Shown: positions 12,067-23,329, numbered from the stretch's first letter. The stretch: 62,000 bases of DNA from Glandiceps talaboti (GCF_964340395.1 NC_135568.1:9346776-9408775), one strand, 5' to 3'. A program made the numbers and translations. Notes: generated from the letters alone by a model not told the origin.

Positions 12067-15000
12067 TCTGAAGGATTCTACGTTTTGATACGATAAACAG
12101 ATATTGAAGGAAACTGTACTTACTTTCTACATCCATTACATATACCCACAGTAACACCAATGAGAACAGCCAGTACGACAACAACAATGATAACTATAGT
12201 GTATGTTATAGGTAGACCAAATGTATCATCAGGGTCTGGTGGGTCTGTACAGAAATAAAACAGAGAATGCATGCGCAGTTAATACTGATAATAAGAAGCA
12301 TTAATTCTATAAATCAATAGAAAATTCATGATAATTACTAGAACGGGTGTCATAAGGGGTGAGATCAATAGTTCAATGTAGGATAAAAAAACCCTAAATT
12401 CTTTCAGTTTGGTCTCAACCCCCCTCATCCTCCTCTAACTAAATTGGCCAAAATTGATCACAGCACAGTCAATTTCAAATCAGTATGCAGAAGTATGTAG
12501 TGTTATGAATACAAAGTGGGTATGTAGTTAAGAAAAAAACCGTTCTTTTGTGTCATGCATTTAAAAGTCTTCTATTTGTCAATTTGACAACATTTTTTTA
12601 AAGAAACATTTTTATTTAGAAACAGATCCAGTGATACTAAAATTGATTTTGTAGGAGAAGAACTAAAAATGGTCCAAAACCCCCAGCCCCAAAGTAAAAG
12701 AATTCAGTTTTGTCTTTATCCTATATTGATCTCGCCCCTAAGTCAGATATAGACTAAAATCTTGGTAATTACTAATAGTTTTATTAATCACATATTAAAA
12801 GAATTTTTGATAAAAACTAGACTGAATTCTATAAATCTCGAATGCGTTCTATAAATCACAAAATAGAATACCAGCTCACAACATGATGCACTATAGGGTG
12901 ACAACTATTGATTTCTTGATAACCAGGAGTTCTATAAATAACAAATATAAAATTCTCTCATAATAACCACAATGACTTTGATAAATACCAATTATAGAAT
13001 ACTTGATGATTGCGATTATTATCCAGATAACAAATATAGGATAGTTCTATAAATTAAATCACATTAGAATATTTGATAATTGCTAGTATGGGTTAACCAA
13101 TCATGATCATAGAATTTGGTAGATTCTATAATTAATATAATTTTATAATTAATTAGAATATCTACGATGAGTACTGCACACAATCATGAGTTTAGAATTT
13201 TTTCAACAAGACTGTGTACTATAAATCACACATACAAAATTCGTCATAATATTTGAATATCATAATGTATACACTTTTTAAATCCGCGGTGTTTGGTTCT
13301 GTCAACACCTTTTCCGAAGTGCAATAATTAGATATTATTTCCCAATGTTGTTCTTCCTTCAGCCATGGGGAAATACGAGTGACCTAAGGGGCCCTTATCA
13401 CTACGAGTTGCTAGACGAGTAGTGACAACCCTTAGCTTATGACGAGTACATTCCGTGGCTGACTTCAGAAAAACGTTGGGGAATAGCATAATTATACCAC
13501 CGCCAGTAATGTAAAAAAAAATCGCGAAAATTAATGGCAATTTTGAGCATTTTGACTCATATTTCGAACACAACAGAACCAATGACGTAGACACGTGTTG
13601 TCGTGACATAAAATGAACACAGCAGAACCAATGACGTATACACGTGTTGTAGTGACATAGAACGACCGGAGTATATATTCCTTTTTTGTTGAACCTAGTT
13701 CGTGCATAGTCAAAGAATCCATATATGATACATAGTTACCTGCTGAACAGACAATTTCCCCTCCTTGGCCAGCCACAAACGGAATACATTTTTTGTCATT
13801 AGGTTCATAGCCGTCGTCGTACCATCCCTCGTGTTCAATCTTCAAACACAAATAAGACACCTTTGTGCAATCCTCACCAGGGATGGTTATGCTAATTTGA
13901 AAGATGTCGAGGAGGACAGTGACACCCGTACCGACCTCGTGCTCCCAACGAAGGTCGTCGCCATCTTGCATGACGTCATCTTGTTTGAGCAATGTTGAGG
14001 CACTGTCTATGTCCATGCTGCTAGATAGATAAACTAGAGGTCGGAAGTTGTATTCATTGTCCGATGGAGTGTGTCCTACGCCTACTGACCCGTAGTTACG
14101 AACTGAAAGTTGAATATCTAGTGTATACGCTTTGTTTGGTTGGTATTTAGGTTTGTTTGGCTTCGTCACATCTATGTCAACTATTCCAAGATCTGAAATA
14201 AAGGTAAATCCACAAAATGCATAAGAAGCCACACGGCTGCTCAAGTAATGCATATTAATATTTTTAAGATTGAAGAATAAAATGGCCATTAAAACAATGT
14301 TGGTCCATAAATCATCATAAAAATAACGCCATGCATGGTGCACCTTTTGATTTGGCCAAAGTAGGGATACTGTGACGCTCTAACAACATCTTTATTATAT
14401 TTTTTCTGTTATGACGTCACATTGGTCACATTTTGTCCTCATTAATATGCAAACAACTAGTACTTTGAAGAGTTCTGTGGCATGGCTTGAAATGACTCAA
14501 CGTTAAGATAACAACCAAAAGAAAATCGCGTTTCATGTACACTTTAAATGCCATTGCAATTGTGTAATAATGCAAAAGTTATTTTACTAGTTTCTTACCG
14601 ATAAAACAAGGTATGATTCCAGCTTTTTCATCATTGTAATCCCCAAATTCCAAACATGCATCATTATTGGTCGAGTCAGGATCACTAAACACGAGATCAT
14701 TTCGATTCAGAGTTACGTTGACACAAATGTGAGTGATGGACAGGCAGTCCTCCAGAGGGATGTTAATTTGAGCATCGTCCTTCTTTAGCACAATGTCAGC
14801 ACCACTAAGAACCCCGACAGATAAGGCAACGGCATCGTACATAACCTTTCGTGCATCTACACGTATAACATTACTGGCGTCTTCCAGATTCGCATTATTG
14901 GTGAAAAAGAATTCGAGGTCATAGTTCACTGATTCTGACATTGCTGGGGTTAGGTCACCATCTCCGTTGTTTGCAATACCCACATCAATGCTGGTTGCTA

Positions 15001-18000
15001 CGTCTTCGTCGAACTCATACACTGGCAGTGATGGACGTACAGTCAATGAAGTCACGGAGAGATCTTGAGGAAAAAATCAAAACCAATAATAGTTCCAGTG
15101 CATAAATGAAAATAAAACAACTAATAACTCACTAGCTCGCTCGCTCACTCACTCACTCACTCACTCACTCACTCACTCACTCACTCACTCACTCACTCAC
15201 TCACTCACTCACTCACTCACTCACTCACTCACTCACTCACTCACCCACTCACACACACCCATCCACCCCCACCCACTTGCCCGCTCGCTCGCTCCCTTGC
15301 TCATTGAATAAATGTGTGAATAAATGAATGAATGAATGAATGAATGAGTGAGTGAGTAAGTGAGTGAGTGAGTGAGTGAGTGAGTGAGTGAGTGAGTGAG
15401 TGAGTGAGTGAGTGAGTGAGGAAGTGAGTGAGTGAACCAAAAAACCAATCAACAATTTTTTTTTCATTCGCTCTGTCATTTCTCCAAATTTACATGAATA
15501 AATAAATATACTTACCAATATCAACATCACAGTTCTTGATACCAGGAAATTTACTATATACAGAACCAAATTCAACACAAATAACATCATTTGTTGGGTC
15601 GCTATCAATATATTTCGAGTCCTCATGTGCAATACTAATACATACATGGGTCAGTTCCTCACATCTAGCCTTTAGAGTTGGTATGGTAATCTTCAATGAG
15701 ATGCCTGGTATAGCCAGATCTGTGGCTTTACCGGATATTTCTAGACTGTATTCACCATTTGTGGTGCTCACAGGAGTTTTATCCGAATTCAGATAAGCAC
15801 CCTTGTTTAAATATACCTTGGCAACAAAGTTGTTTCCATCGTCTGTCGCTGGTATAGATAGTCCACCATTATTGGTCACGTAGAATGTAATTTCGACGTC
15901 TGTTTCAAAACCCGGTTTGTATTCCAAGTTGGTTGGTGACGTCACAATAGGATGAGTGACATTGATATCTAGATCTGTGTGAAAAAGTACAAGGTAGTAA
16001 AAAAATTATACTTAGCCATATATATAGACACAGGCGCAGTCAATCTTGACAATGTGTTCTTTTGGCACTACATTTAGTTCCATTTCAAATGTCTTATCTG
16101 TCTCATTTTTGTTGGTGTTGGTGTTGTGTTGTGTTGTGTTGTGTTGTGTCATTGTGTATTGTTTTTGTTTGTTTCGTTTTGATTCATATAGTGTTGTTTT
16201 CCTTTGTTTTGGTTCATTTAGTTTCGTTTCGTTTCGTTTCGTAAATTTAAGATTAGCATTATTTCCCGATATAAGTAATAAATGTATCACTTACCTACAA
16301 AGCATTCTGTGTTACCAGCTTGCCCATCACCTGGTGGTTTAAACTGCACACAGAAGAATTTATTGTTTGCATCGATGTCTGTATAGATACTGCTGGAATG
16401 TAGTGTCACTTGAACACAGAGATACACCAATTGCTCACAACTCGAAGCATCGAGATTTACAGGTGCTGATACCAATAGATTAATTTCACCGTCTTTGTCA
16501 ATACCTTGCATCAAGTCTGATTCATTGACAACAAAAGCATCCTCTACTGGTTCTTGTCTGGTGCCTGTTGCCGGATATAAATCTTCGCTTTCAGACAGGT
16601 AAACTGTCACCACGAAGTTCACGTTAGGGTCAAGAACCGTCGGTAGGTTGCCGGGTCCTGTGTTTGTTATGGTTATATTTATGGTGGCGTTGGTTGGTGT
16701 ATCCAATGGATAGGGGACGACAGATGGTGTTACAATGGCTTGTGAAGGTTCAATATCTATAAAGTTAAGACACAGAAAGCAAATACAGTCAAATGCAACG
16801 GGCAAACTCTTAATTTGAGTTTGTTTGTTTGTTTGTTTGTTTGTTTGTTTGCCGGTTGGTTGATTGGTTTGTTTCTTTGTTTGTATCTGAACAACAGTTT
16901 GTTCCTTTGTTGCAGGTATCTCAAATATACCAAGGATTTGATGATGCTGCCCGACAGGACTAACTATATATCAGTCCACAAAGCAAACAAAAACACAGAC
17001 AGACAAACAAGCCAGTTCTAATAAGTAATACACTGAAGCGCACTTAGCATGTCTGTTAGTTTGAGGCAAATATAATACAATGTATGTACTTTCCGAAATA
17101 ATTTTTAGATCGACTTAATAGTTCTCTCTTGTCGACACCGTCACACTACAAACAAATTGTCGTTAATATATGCAAGGAGGAATCAAGATCTGCTATGCTT
17201 GTTATATGCTACAGAATATCTGAAAATGGCACCATTTTTGGATGCAATTTTTTTTCTATTGGGGAAAACAAAGACTGCGTGGCGGCGTGCGATCTACTGT
17301 TTACAGCATAGACAGTCCAGTGTCTATAGTTACAGCAAAAGATGTATGTGGTTTGGTAAATGTGTATCCTTCAACATGATTGATCAACAAGAACATCATT
17401 TTAAATTAGTAAAGAAATGATGTAAATTCTGTAAAAAATGAAATGTTTTTATTTCCATGACTGTGTCTCGATGATCTGGGCAGGACACTGTAAACTGAAG
17501 TTGACAATTTTGGACCATAAGCTTATTATAAAGATGTTTTGAATGAACCTTGGCTCGTCATGATCTAGCGCAGATGAATCAAGATAATTTTAGTATTTTC
17601 AACTCACCTACATTTAGAATAGGACAACGTTTATTTCCAACATACTCTAGATCTCCAAACTGCTGACACAAGAAGTTGTTATTGGGTAGTGCCTCGGTAT
17701 ACGCAGAGTCTACCACTACTTTGACACACAGACTCTCGTACGACATACATAATGCCGTATCAGCTGGTATGGTACATGTAGCACTAATGGCGCCGATGGC
17801 CAAAACATTGTCAAATGCTAAACCGTCTTTTAGATTCATTGTATCAGCAAGATCCACGGTACAGCCCACGTTAACATTTGAGGAGGACATTAGGTAAACC
17901 TCGAATCCATAATTATTGTTCATACTAGTGGAATCGAAGATTTCTTCATCACCCATGTTGGTTATGTTACCGTCTATAGTAATCGCAGTAGGTTGACCAA

Positions 18001-21000
18001 TATCATAAACAGTATTTTCCCAATCATTCACTTCGAACTGTGTCACTTGTAGATCTGTATGCAATGAAAAACAAGTCGAAAAGATGACTTACTATTTGTT
18101 ATGAGGATAGCTAAGGATGTGTGCGATAGGTGGATCAACAAGAACTGATTTCCTGCGAATTATTTGACAAAACCCCACAATATATTGAGAGAAATAGTTT
18201 AACAACATCGAATATCAATACCTGTGAGTAAAAATGGCAGCCTGATTCAAGTGGTATAAATGATATAAATGGTATTTCTCTGATAAAAAAAAGATTGCAA
18301 TGTTCTGTATTCATTGCAGTCGATTTTAAACTTTCTGGCATTCTTATATACCTCATTAAAGGTGCTTTAATATAAGGATGGGAAATAGGTATCCTTTACT
18401 ATGTCTTTGTACTTCAAACAATGAGAGAACAAAACAAATAACAAAACAGCAACACAAACAATCAAAAAAGAAAAAAAGGAATTTCAATGTGAATATATAG
18501 TCCAAGTTCAAGATAGTCCAAGTCCGTCTTTATATTTCAATAATTTAATAAGAATTGTTATTAGAGTTTGTTATTAATCATACATACATGATGCTATTTG
18601 TAAATAAACTAGCCCTCAAATTAGATGGAAGCGCCAACTGGCAACACTCGTCTACAAATCCGTAACAGGTAATGCACCTCACTGAAATGTTCAATCTTTC
18701 CAACCAAATTCATCTTTATAGCGCAAGACAGGCCAGTCAAGGTAACTTATACATCCCTACAGTTAAAACTGAATATGGGAAACGGGCATTTCACTCTATA
18801 GTGGTGCTGTTCTATGGAACGATCTACCCTATCCATAAGATCAGCTCCGAACGAATCGATATTTAAAAGACATCTTAAGAATGTATGTTAATATTTTTTA
18901 AAGTACGCTGTGCATCTGTAACATTTTGTCCTCATTTGTCCCCTTTTTTTCCTTTATTTTTCTGTGTATGTAATCTTGCAACAGGTTCCATTGGGAGAAC
19001 AGTGCTAATGCACTGAAATGGTGTCTGCATATGAAAGATTAATAAATAAATAAATAAATAAATAAAAATAAAATAGGTGAGCAAGGGTAAGAACACAATC
19101 ACCAGTCACCGAATGCGCACGTTGCATTCCATATAAAAAAGTATTTTTATATATTGAAACATCGCCATTTAATGATCAATTGATTATTCATTATTACAAG
19201 TGATTATTAATCCAAAATATATGACCATTTCTCTTTCATCATGCCCCTCTCCTTGTTCTCCGCATCGCCCCCTATAACCGTCATTTGATCTTAAGCACTG
19301 TATGTTTATCTCCGAGTAAATTGTTACTATAAATGGATGCGAGAACACAAGTTGGACATCGTTCCAGAGGAAAAGTGAAATCATATGACTAGTATTAAAC
19401 TTGACTCTATATTTAGTTCATGTGGCATGAATACCTGTACTTGAATAAAATATATTATTACAGTTAAATGGGTTTCAACTACTACAGTAATACTTCGTCA
19501 ACTAACAAATCATTTGTGTTGTAATCAACTCTTAATTCCACTACCAACGCAAGCCAGGGTGAACGCGTTCGAACAAAAATATGGGTTTTATCTATGTAAC
19601 GTCAACTCACGTCTACGTCATTGGTCCTGCGATGCTCGGGTTAAAAACGCTCCAAAGCCCCTTTACTTACCCGATATTTCTTAAATTATGCTTGCAGAGG
19701 TGTAATTAAGTTATTCCCTAATATAGTTCTTCGTGACGTAAGGGTTTTGTCAGTACATATACATATATTTTGGCTATTAGCGAGATGGCTCCTTAAGTCG
19801 GTCGTATTTTCCTAAACTGAACAAAGACAAGTAATGAGGAATAACATCTAAATAGTACCGTCAACATTAAAGGGACATGGACCAACTTCGGAAATAATTT
19901 TTTGGTCTAATTTAAAAATACTTGATATGATACACTCAAATATTCGAACCAGGCCTATATCCCTTTAACATGCTCGGGTTGTGATATTCATAGGCAATCG
20001 CTAAATGACTACATACTTACCGATTCCATTGACAGGACAGTCCGTTTTCACACCTACTTTACCATCAGCCACTGGACCAATTTCCAGACAGTAATCGTTG
20101 TTTGTGGAATCATGGTCATCATAAGAAGTGGATCCACTGATAATCTCAATACAGACATGGGTTACAGCGTTACAGATATCACTAGCCAGCGGTATGGTAA
20201 TACTAACTTCAAACGGCGGGGACAGATGGATGTTTTGCCCCTCCGCGACGGTGTCAGTGTATTCATGATTTACCTCCCCTTGTTCTTCCTTAACACCTGC
20301 ACTTGCCGATTCAAGTTCACCGCTGTCTGTTAAATACACCTTGGGCTTCAACGGAGTTGTTAAAGGTTTGCCGCCGTTGTTTTTGATGGTGACGTTAAAT
20401 GTAACTGTTTGAGCAACGCCAACCTGATAGGTGATGTCACTAGATGCTGTAACCATGGCAGCGGACGTAGCTTCAATATCTAAAAGAATTCAAACAGAAC
20501 GAAAGTAGGTTAAAGTCTAACTAACTAAACTGCATTCTTCAAGTTCAATTACGATTGAAAAACGAAGTTGTCACTTTTCTGTCATTACCAATTCCTAATC
20601 CAATCTAAACCAAATCATTTCCGAGATACAAAGGATTATGGGATTATTTGTAATTCCAGTCATGATAATATGGGTTGAATTGATCGCAAGGATCGCCCTT
20701 CCTGCAGTAGTCTGGGTAACCCAAACTAAACTATATGCAGTCAATACGACAAATTGTTTACAACAGTAAGTTTGTAATGCCTGTAGGCAGAGCCCAATAT
20801 CAGGCGAATGCGAATGTGCAGGAGTCCCCGGGGGGGGGGGGGGGTCGTCTTTAGCTTTATTTGGTTTAGTCAAACTGAACGATACTCTTGAAGTTTTTAT
20901 TTACAGCAGTGATGGCAAATGTAATCAAACCCATGCCAGAGTGGGCTCGAATACCGTCTGCAGTGGTAAAGTGCAAGTGGTTTAACTATTTTACCACCGA

Positions 21001-22895
21001 TGGCCCCATGTTGATTCACGGATTCATCCTAATGATTGTATGGAATGATGCCAAAATTAATACACATTTAAGATCATTCAATGTCATAGGTTCTCACGTT
21101 CCTTATTAGTCTGTATATCTACTGCAATTAGTTTCATATATTCTAATGAAATAACTCACCTATGTGACATTTGTATATACCAATTCTCTCATCGTGCGTA
21201 ATAGGTATTCCAAACTCCTTGCAGGCGAAGTTATTTAATGGATCAACGTCGGTGAAACCAGTAGTGTTATCGTGTAGAACTTCAACACAGAAGTACGCCA
21301 ATTGTTTACACGTAGTGGAATCTATAGTGATGGCTGTGTTATCGAAAGTAAGAGCACGGAAGTGGCTCACGTTGACCGCCTGTTTAAGAAGATCAGACGA
21401 CTGCGTCAAATCAACAAGGGATACAGTAGTTGCGGTGGTATTTGAAAAGCTGGCAATAGCGTCTGATAAGTAGGCACGCACGGCGAAGTTGTTGTCGGTG
21501 GTTCCCGCAGCAATGTCAGTTGGCCCATTATTTCTTATAACGATCACTGCTTCGAGTCCACTGTTAAAATCCAGGGGGATGATGTCATGGATAGAATTAA
21601 CAGCTGAGTATACTATTTCAATATCTGTGAAAGTAAAGATGAAAAGTCTGATGAACTCTTAGACTAAATCTATGTTTTAGGCAAAATCGAACCTATGCTA
21701 AAAACAATGCATATGTACGCCACTGAGGGCGTTATCTTAAATTTTTGGAAGTAAAGTTGAAAGTAGTGTTGGTGATTGAATACTTGATAATATTCGAATA
21801 ATTTCAAACATTTCTAAGACTTTGAAGTTTAAATGCATAAATTTATTTCTACGAATTAGTCGAATGCGATACAGGTAATACGCAGTATTAGCAATGTCTG
21901 AGAGTGCGAGGTTGGTAACTGACGGATGGGGGCGCGGTTTATTTATGTGACGTTCGCGCTAGAATTTCAAGATGGTTGTCGTCTGCAAGGCATACCTGAC
22001 CGCGTAAATTTTTCGTGGTAAGCGATTTTTTTGGCCAAATAATTGTTACCTACCTCAGTCGAAAAAGTTGCTAAGATGACTGCGATGCAACAGGGTGTAA
22101 TTCAGCGATAGCAAAGCTTGCAGACGTAGTTTATGAGTCGCTAATCTGACCCATTCTCGCAAACCAAAGCTGACACAGTGAAATAACTTTTGGATGGTGC
22201 CGTAAAAGAGGGTGTGGTTTACGATGATGATCTGACCATCTGTATACACTTTGTAGGTAAGCACTAATTCGAATTAAATCAATATCTAGAAGACCTTGTA
22301 ATTTGGCATCCGAATTTCTCGCCAAACGTACATCTGCTACTTTTTTTGGTCCACTCTCAGAGTCGTCTGGTTCCACTAACGTTCTCAAATTTAGACTAAT
22401 CGCATTTTCAGCCAACCTAAGAAAATCTGCCTTGGACGCACTTGTTTGGCCTTACTCTTTAGAGCAGCTCGTCTCCCGCGTAGCGACTTTTGAAACCACT
22501 GTCTGCGAAATTGTAGCCCTACTAACAGCGCCCCACTCGTCGGTTACCATGGGAAACGTTGTACTTCAAGACATTGCAAATATTGCATATTGAATCCCAC
22601 GGTTATTGCGTCATAAAATAATTAATACAAACCCGTGTTCTGGCTTAAACACGGTTCTCCTACTTGTGATAACATAGCATCTAGTCTATCAAGTATTCTC
22701 AACTCATTTCAAAAGTCATGGTCAAAATTACCCCTTCTTGTCGAATTCTGAGAGTACACTTTTTTTCGCATTGGAAGACGAGTTATGACATTGTAAGTAA
22801 TTACCTGCCGAGTCTGTGGCGTTAGATGGCGGAATAACGTAAAGTAGGACTATTGATAACACCAGGAGTGTCAGCCTTGAAGAGTATCTCGCCAT
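11613..22895 (-). CDS. Gene A: multi-domain cell-surface protein with seven Cys-rich CARDB/Ig-like repeats and one transmembrane segment
   Basis: Assembled by eye from ten exons: 22895-22805, 21624-21160, 20479-20021, 18054-17608, 16756-16295, 15974-15516, 15063-14599, 14192-13740, 12244-12124 and 11637-11613. The joined CDS is 3447 nt (1148 residues plus stop) with no internal stop. Layout: signal peptide (1-27), seven modules (about 31-185, 186-338, 339-487, 488-641, 642-794, 795-949, 950-1100), a Pro/Asp linker, a transmembrane helix (about 1113-1135) and a short basic tail ending KKRPKYVA. Modules share an N-terminal D[IL]-x-V/I strand, NNG or NxG, a [VA]YLS/T segment, I-x-IP, C-x6-C, [NP]NN-x-x-C and a last Cys before Ile/Val-x-G. 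The order of these marks resembles CARDB domains, an Ig-like adhesion fold; that is inference. Likely a type I membrane glycoprotein with many N-x-S/T sites. Start chosen because a strong acceptor (TTACCTTACAG) lies just before the ATG, so a 5' UTR exon is expected upstream. Gene B, just downstream, is its paralog. Function unknown. Confidence 0.85.
11833..12066. repeat. (TGTC)n microsatellite in last intron of gene A
   Basis: Long TGTC array with one CAGT block and a CTGCCCGTCCGTGCATC interruption. Sits between the transmembrane exon and the last exon. Confidence 0.95.
12124..12244 (-). CDS. Gene A exon 9: linker and transmembrane helix
   Basis: 121 nt, acceptor TTTCTGTACAG|AC, donor AGAAA|GTAAGT, entering in phase 1 and leaving in phase 2. 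Encodes a PPDPDD-rich linker, then about 23 apolar residues (from [20 protein letters not shown] onward) and a GICNGCRK stop-transfer end. The juxtamembrane C-x2-C could be palmitoylated; that is inference. Confidence 0.85.
12352..12742. mobile_element. Fold-back (MITE-like) element in gene A intron
   Basis: The left end TAAGGGGTGAGATCAATAG...GTAGGATAAA...AAATTCTTTCAGTTT is answered at the right by an inverted AGAATTCAGTTTTGTCTTTA...TCCTATATTGATCTCGCCCC-TAAG. Arms of roughly 80 bp, imperfect. Downstream exons are unaffected. Confidence 0.65.
12780..13230. repeat. Degenerate AT-rich tandem repeat in gene A intron 8
   Basis: The phrase TTCTATAAATMACAAATA, with following TAGAATA and TGATAATTGC variants, recurs about seven times at roughly 60-bp spacing. 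Confidence 0.6.
13321..13682. mobile_element. Fold-back repeat family R2, copy 1
   Basis: Contains a hairpin of inverted arms (CCCAATGTTGTTCTTCCTTC...GTGACCTAAGGGG against AACCCTTAG...GACTTCAG-AAAAACGTTGGGG). It then has a 50-bp tandem duplication with AGAACCAATGACGTA-x-ACACGTGTTGT. Almost the full length is found inverted at 48244-48563. Lies in the intron after domain 7. Confidence 0.8.
13740..14192 (-). CDS. Gene A exon 8: domain 7 (most divergent)
   Basis: 453 nt, phase 1-1 (ATTTCAG|AT, GCAG|GTAACT). Starts [20 protein letters not shown], with [37 protein letters not shown]. Here the NN before the third Cys has become DK and the end differs from the other modules. This domain reads most like a plain CARDB repeat. 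It is the membrane-proximal module. Confidence 0.82.
14599..15063 (-). CDS. Gene A exon 7: domain 6
   Basis: 465 nt, phase 1-1 (TTCCTCAAG|AT, ATCG|GTAAGA). Starts [19 protein letters not shown], has [24 protein letters not shown] in place of the usual YLS strand, [21 protein letters not shown]. No gene B counterpart lies in the window because B leaves it after domain 5 begins. Confidence 0.85.
15129..15437. repeat. Inverted microsatellite pair (TCAC)n ... (GTGA)n in gene A intron 6
   Basis: About 115 bp of TCAC followed, after a 75-bp spacer, by GAAT and then about 110 bp of GAGT. The two arrays are reverse complements and could form a very large hairpin in the intron between domains 5 and 6. 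Confidence 0.95.
15516..15974 (-). CDS. Gene A exon 6: domain 5
   Basis: 459 nt, phase 1-1 (TCACACAG|AT, ATTG|GTAAGT). Starts [20 protein letters not shown], has [38 protein letters not shown]. The first residues match the partial exon at the left edge of the window (gene B domain 5). Confidence 0.85.
16100..16250. repeat. Pentamer-like GT/TTGTG and TTTCG repeats in gene A intron 5
   Basis: GTGTT units at 16110-16150, then TTCGT units at 16217-16243. Simple sequence only. Confidence 0.75.
16295..16756 (-). CDS. Gene A exon 5: domain 4
   Basis: 462 nt, phase 1-1 (CTTTATAG|AT, GTAG|GTAAGT). Starts [12 protein letters not shown], then [56 protein letters not shown]. Matches gene B domain 4, including the invariant QGIDKDGEI and [10 protein letters not shown]-type ending. 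Confidence 0.85.
17608..18054 (-). CDS. Gene A exon 4: domain 3 (extra Cys pair)
   Basis: 447 nt, phase 1-1 (GCATACAG|AT, GTAG|GTGAGT). Starts [20 protein letters not shown] and has [45 protein letters not shown]. Two further cysteines (CTVDL and ATCTIP) are present here and in gene B domain 3 but not in the other modules, so a third disulfide specific to this position is likely. Confidence 0.85.
18600..19075 (+). mobile_element. 3' end of a broken non-LTR retrotransposon (LINE)
   Basis: Across three frames one reads [37 protein letters not shown] and [16 protein letters not shown]. This is the typical C-terminal end of LINE ORF2 (a G-A-x-LWN-x-LP motif, then x-FKRxLK). Frameshifts separate the pieces. 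The element ends in (AATA)n at 19040-19064. It lies antisense in the intron between domains 2 and 3 of gene A. A CR1, L2 or RTE-like origin cannot be told apart here. Confidence 0.75.
19570..19850. mobile_element. Fold-back repeat family R2, diverged copy
   Basis: Recognisable pieces in the order of the 48244 copy: CTACGTCATTGGT, CCGATATTTCTTAAATTATG, TTATTCCCTAATATAGTTCTTC, GACGTAAGGG, then the inverted arm ACTGAACAAAGACAAGTAATGAGGAATAA. In gene A intron 2. Confidence 0.65.
20021..20479 (-). CDS. Gene A exon 3: domain 2
   Basis: 459 nt, phase 1-1 (TTTTAG|AT, ATCG|GTAAGT). Contains [44 protein letters not shown]. Matches gene B domain 2 almost position by position, for instance the shared GGK-x-LTTPL-x-PKVYLTD segment. 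Confidence 0.85.
21160..21624 (-). CDS. Gene A exon 2: domain 1
   Basis: 465 nt, phase 1 at both ends (acceptor TTTCACAG|AT, donor CATAG|GTGAGT). Starts [11 protein letters not shown], has [21 protein letters not shown] (the C-x6-C pair), LNNFAC and YKCHIG. Closest relative is gene B domain 1 (3749-4222). Sequons NTT, NVS and NTT are visible. Confidence 0.85.
22131..22600. other. Unidentified GC-richer block with open frames, gene A intron 1
   Basis: One minus-strand frame reads through from 22558 to 22131 with a single TAA (near 22450). It includes [20 protein letters not shown] and [20 protein letters not shown]. An overlapping plus frame (22303-22593) is also open. Base composition is less AT-rich than the flanks. 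It could be a decayed exon, a retrocopy fragment or part of a transposable element. I recognise no family. Confidence 0.35.
22805..22895 (-). CDS. Gene A exon 1: signal peptide
   Basis: Encodes [20 protein letters not shown] then [10 protein letters not shown]: a basic n-region, a long hydrophobic core and a small-residue cleavage region near SNA. The donor is GCAG|GTAA, leaving phase 1. An in-frame Met seven codons further upstream (22916) falls before a polypyrimidine-AG acceptor, so it is probably intronic. Confidence 0.85.
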
Positions 22896-22916
22896 TCTGT
22901 AAGGTAAATTGAACAT

Positions 22917-23321
<405 letters not shown>

Positions 23322-23329
23322 CACACAGC

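Noticed and set aside
11757-12187. Cys-rich open frames over the gene A last intron
   Set aside because: TGTC array; the true coding exon here is on the opposite strand (12244-12124).
22896-22916. Upstream in-frame Met of gene A (MFNLPYR extension)
   Set aside because: It lies in the polypyrimidine/acceptor region (TTACCTTACAG); gene B has the same arrangement, so the ATG at 22895 is preferred.
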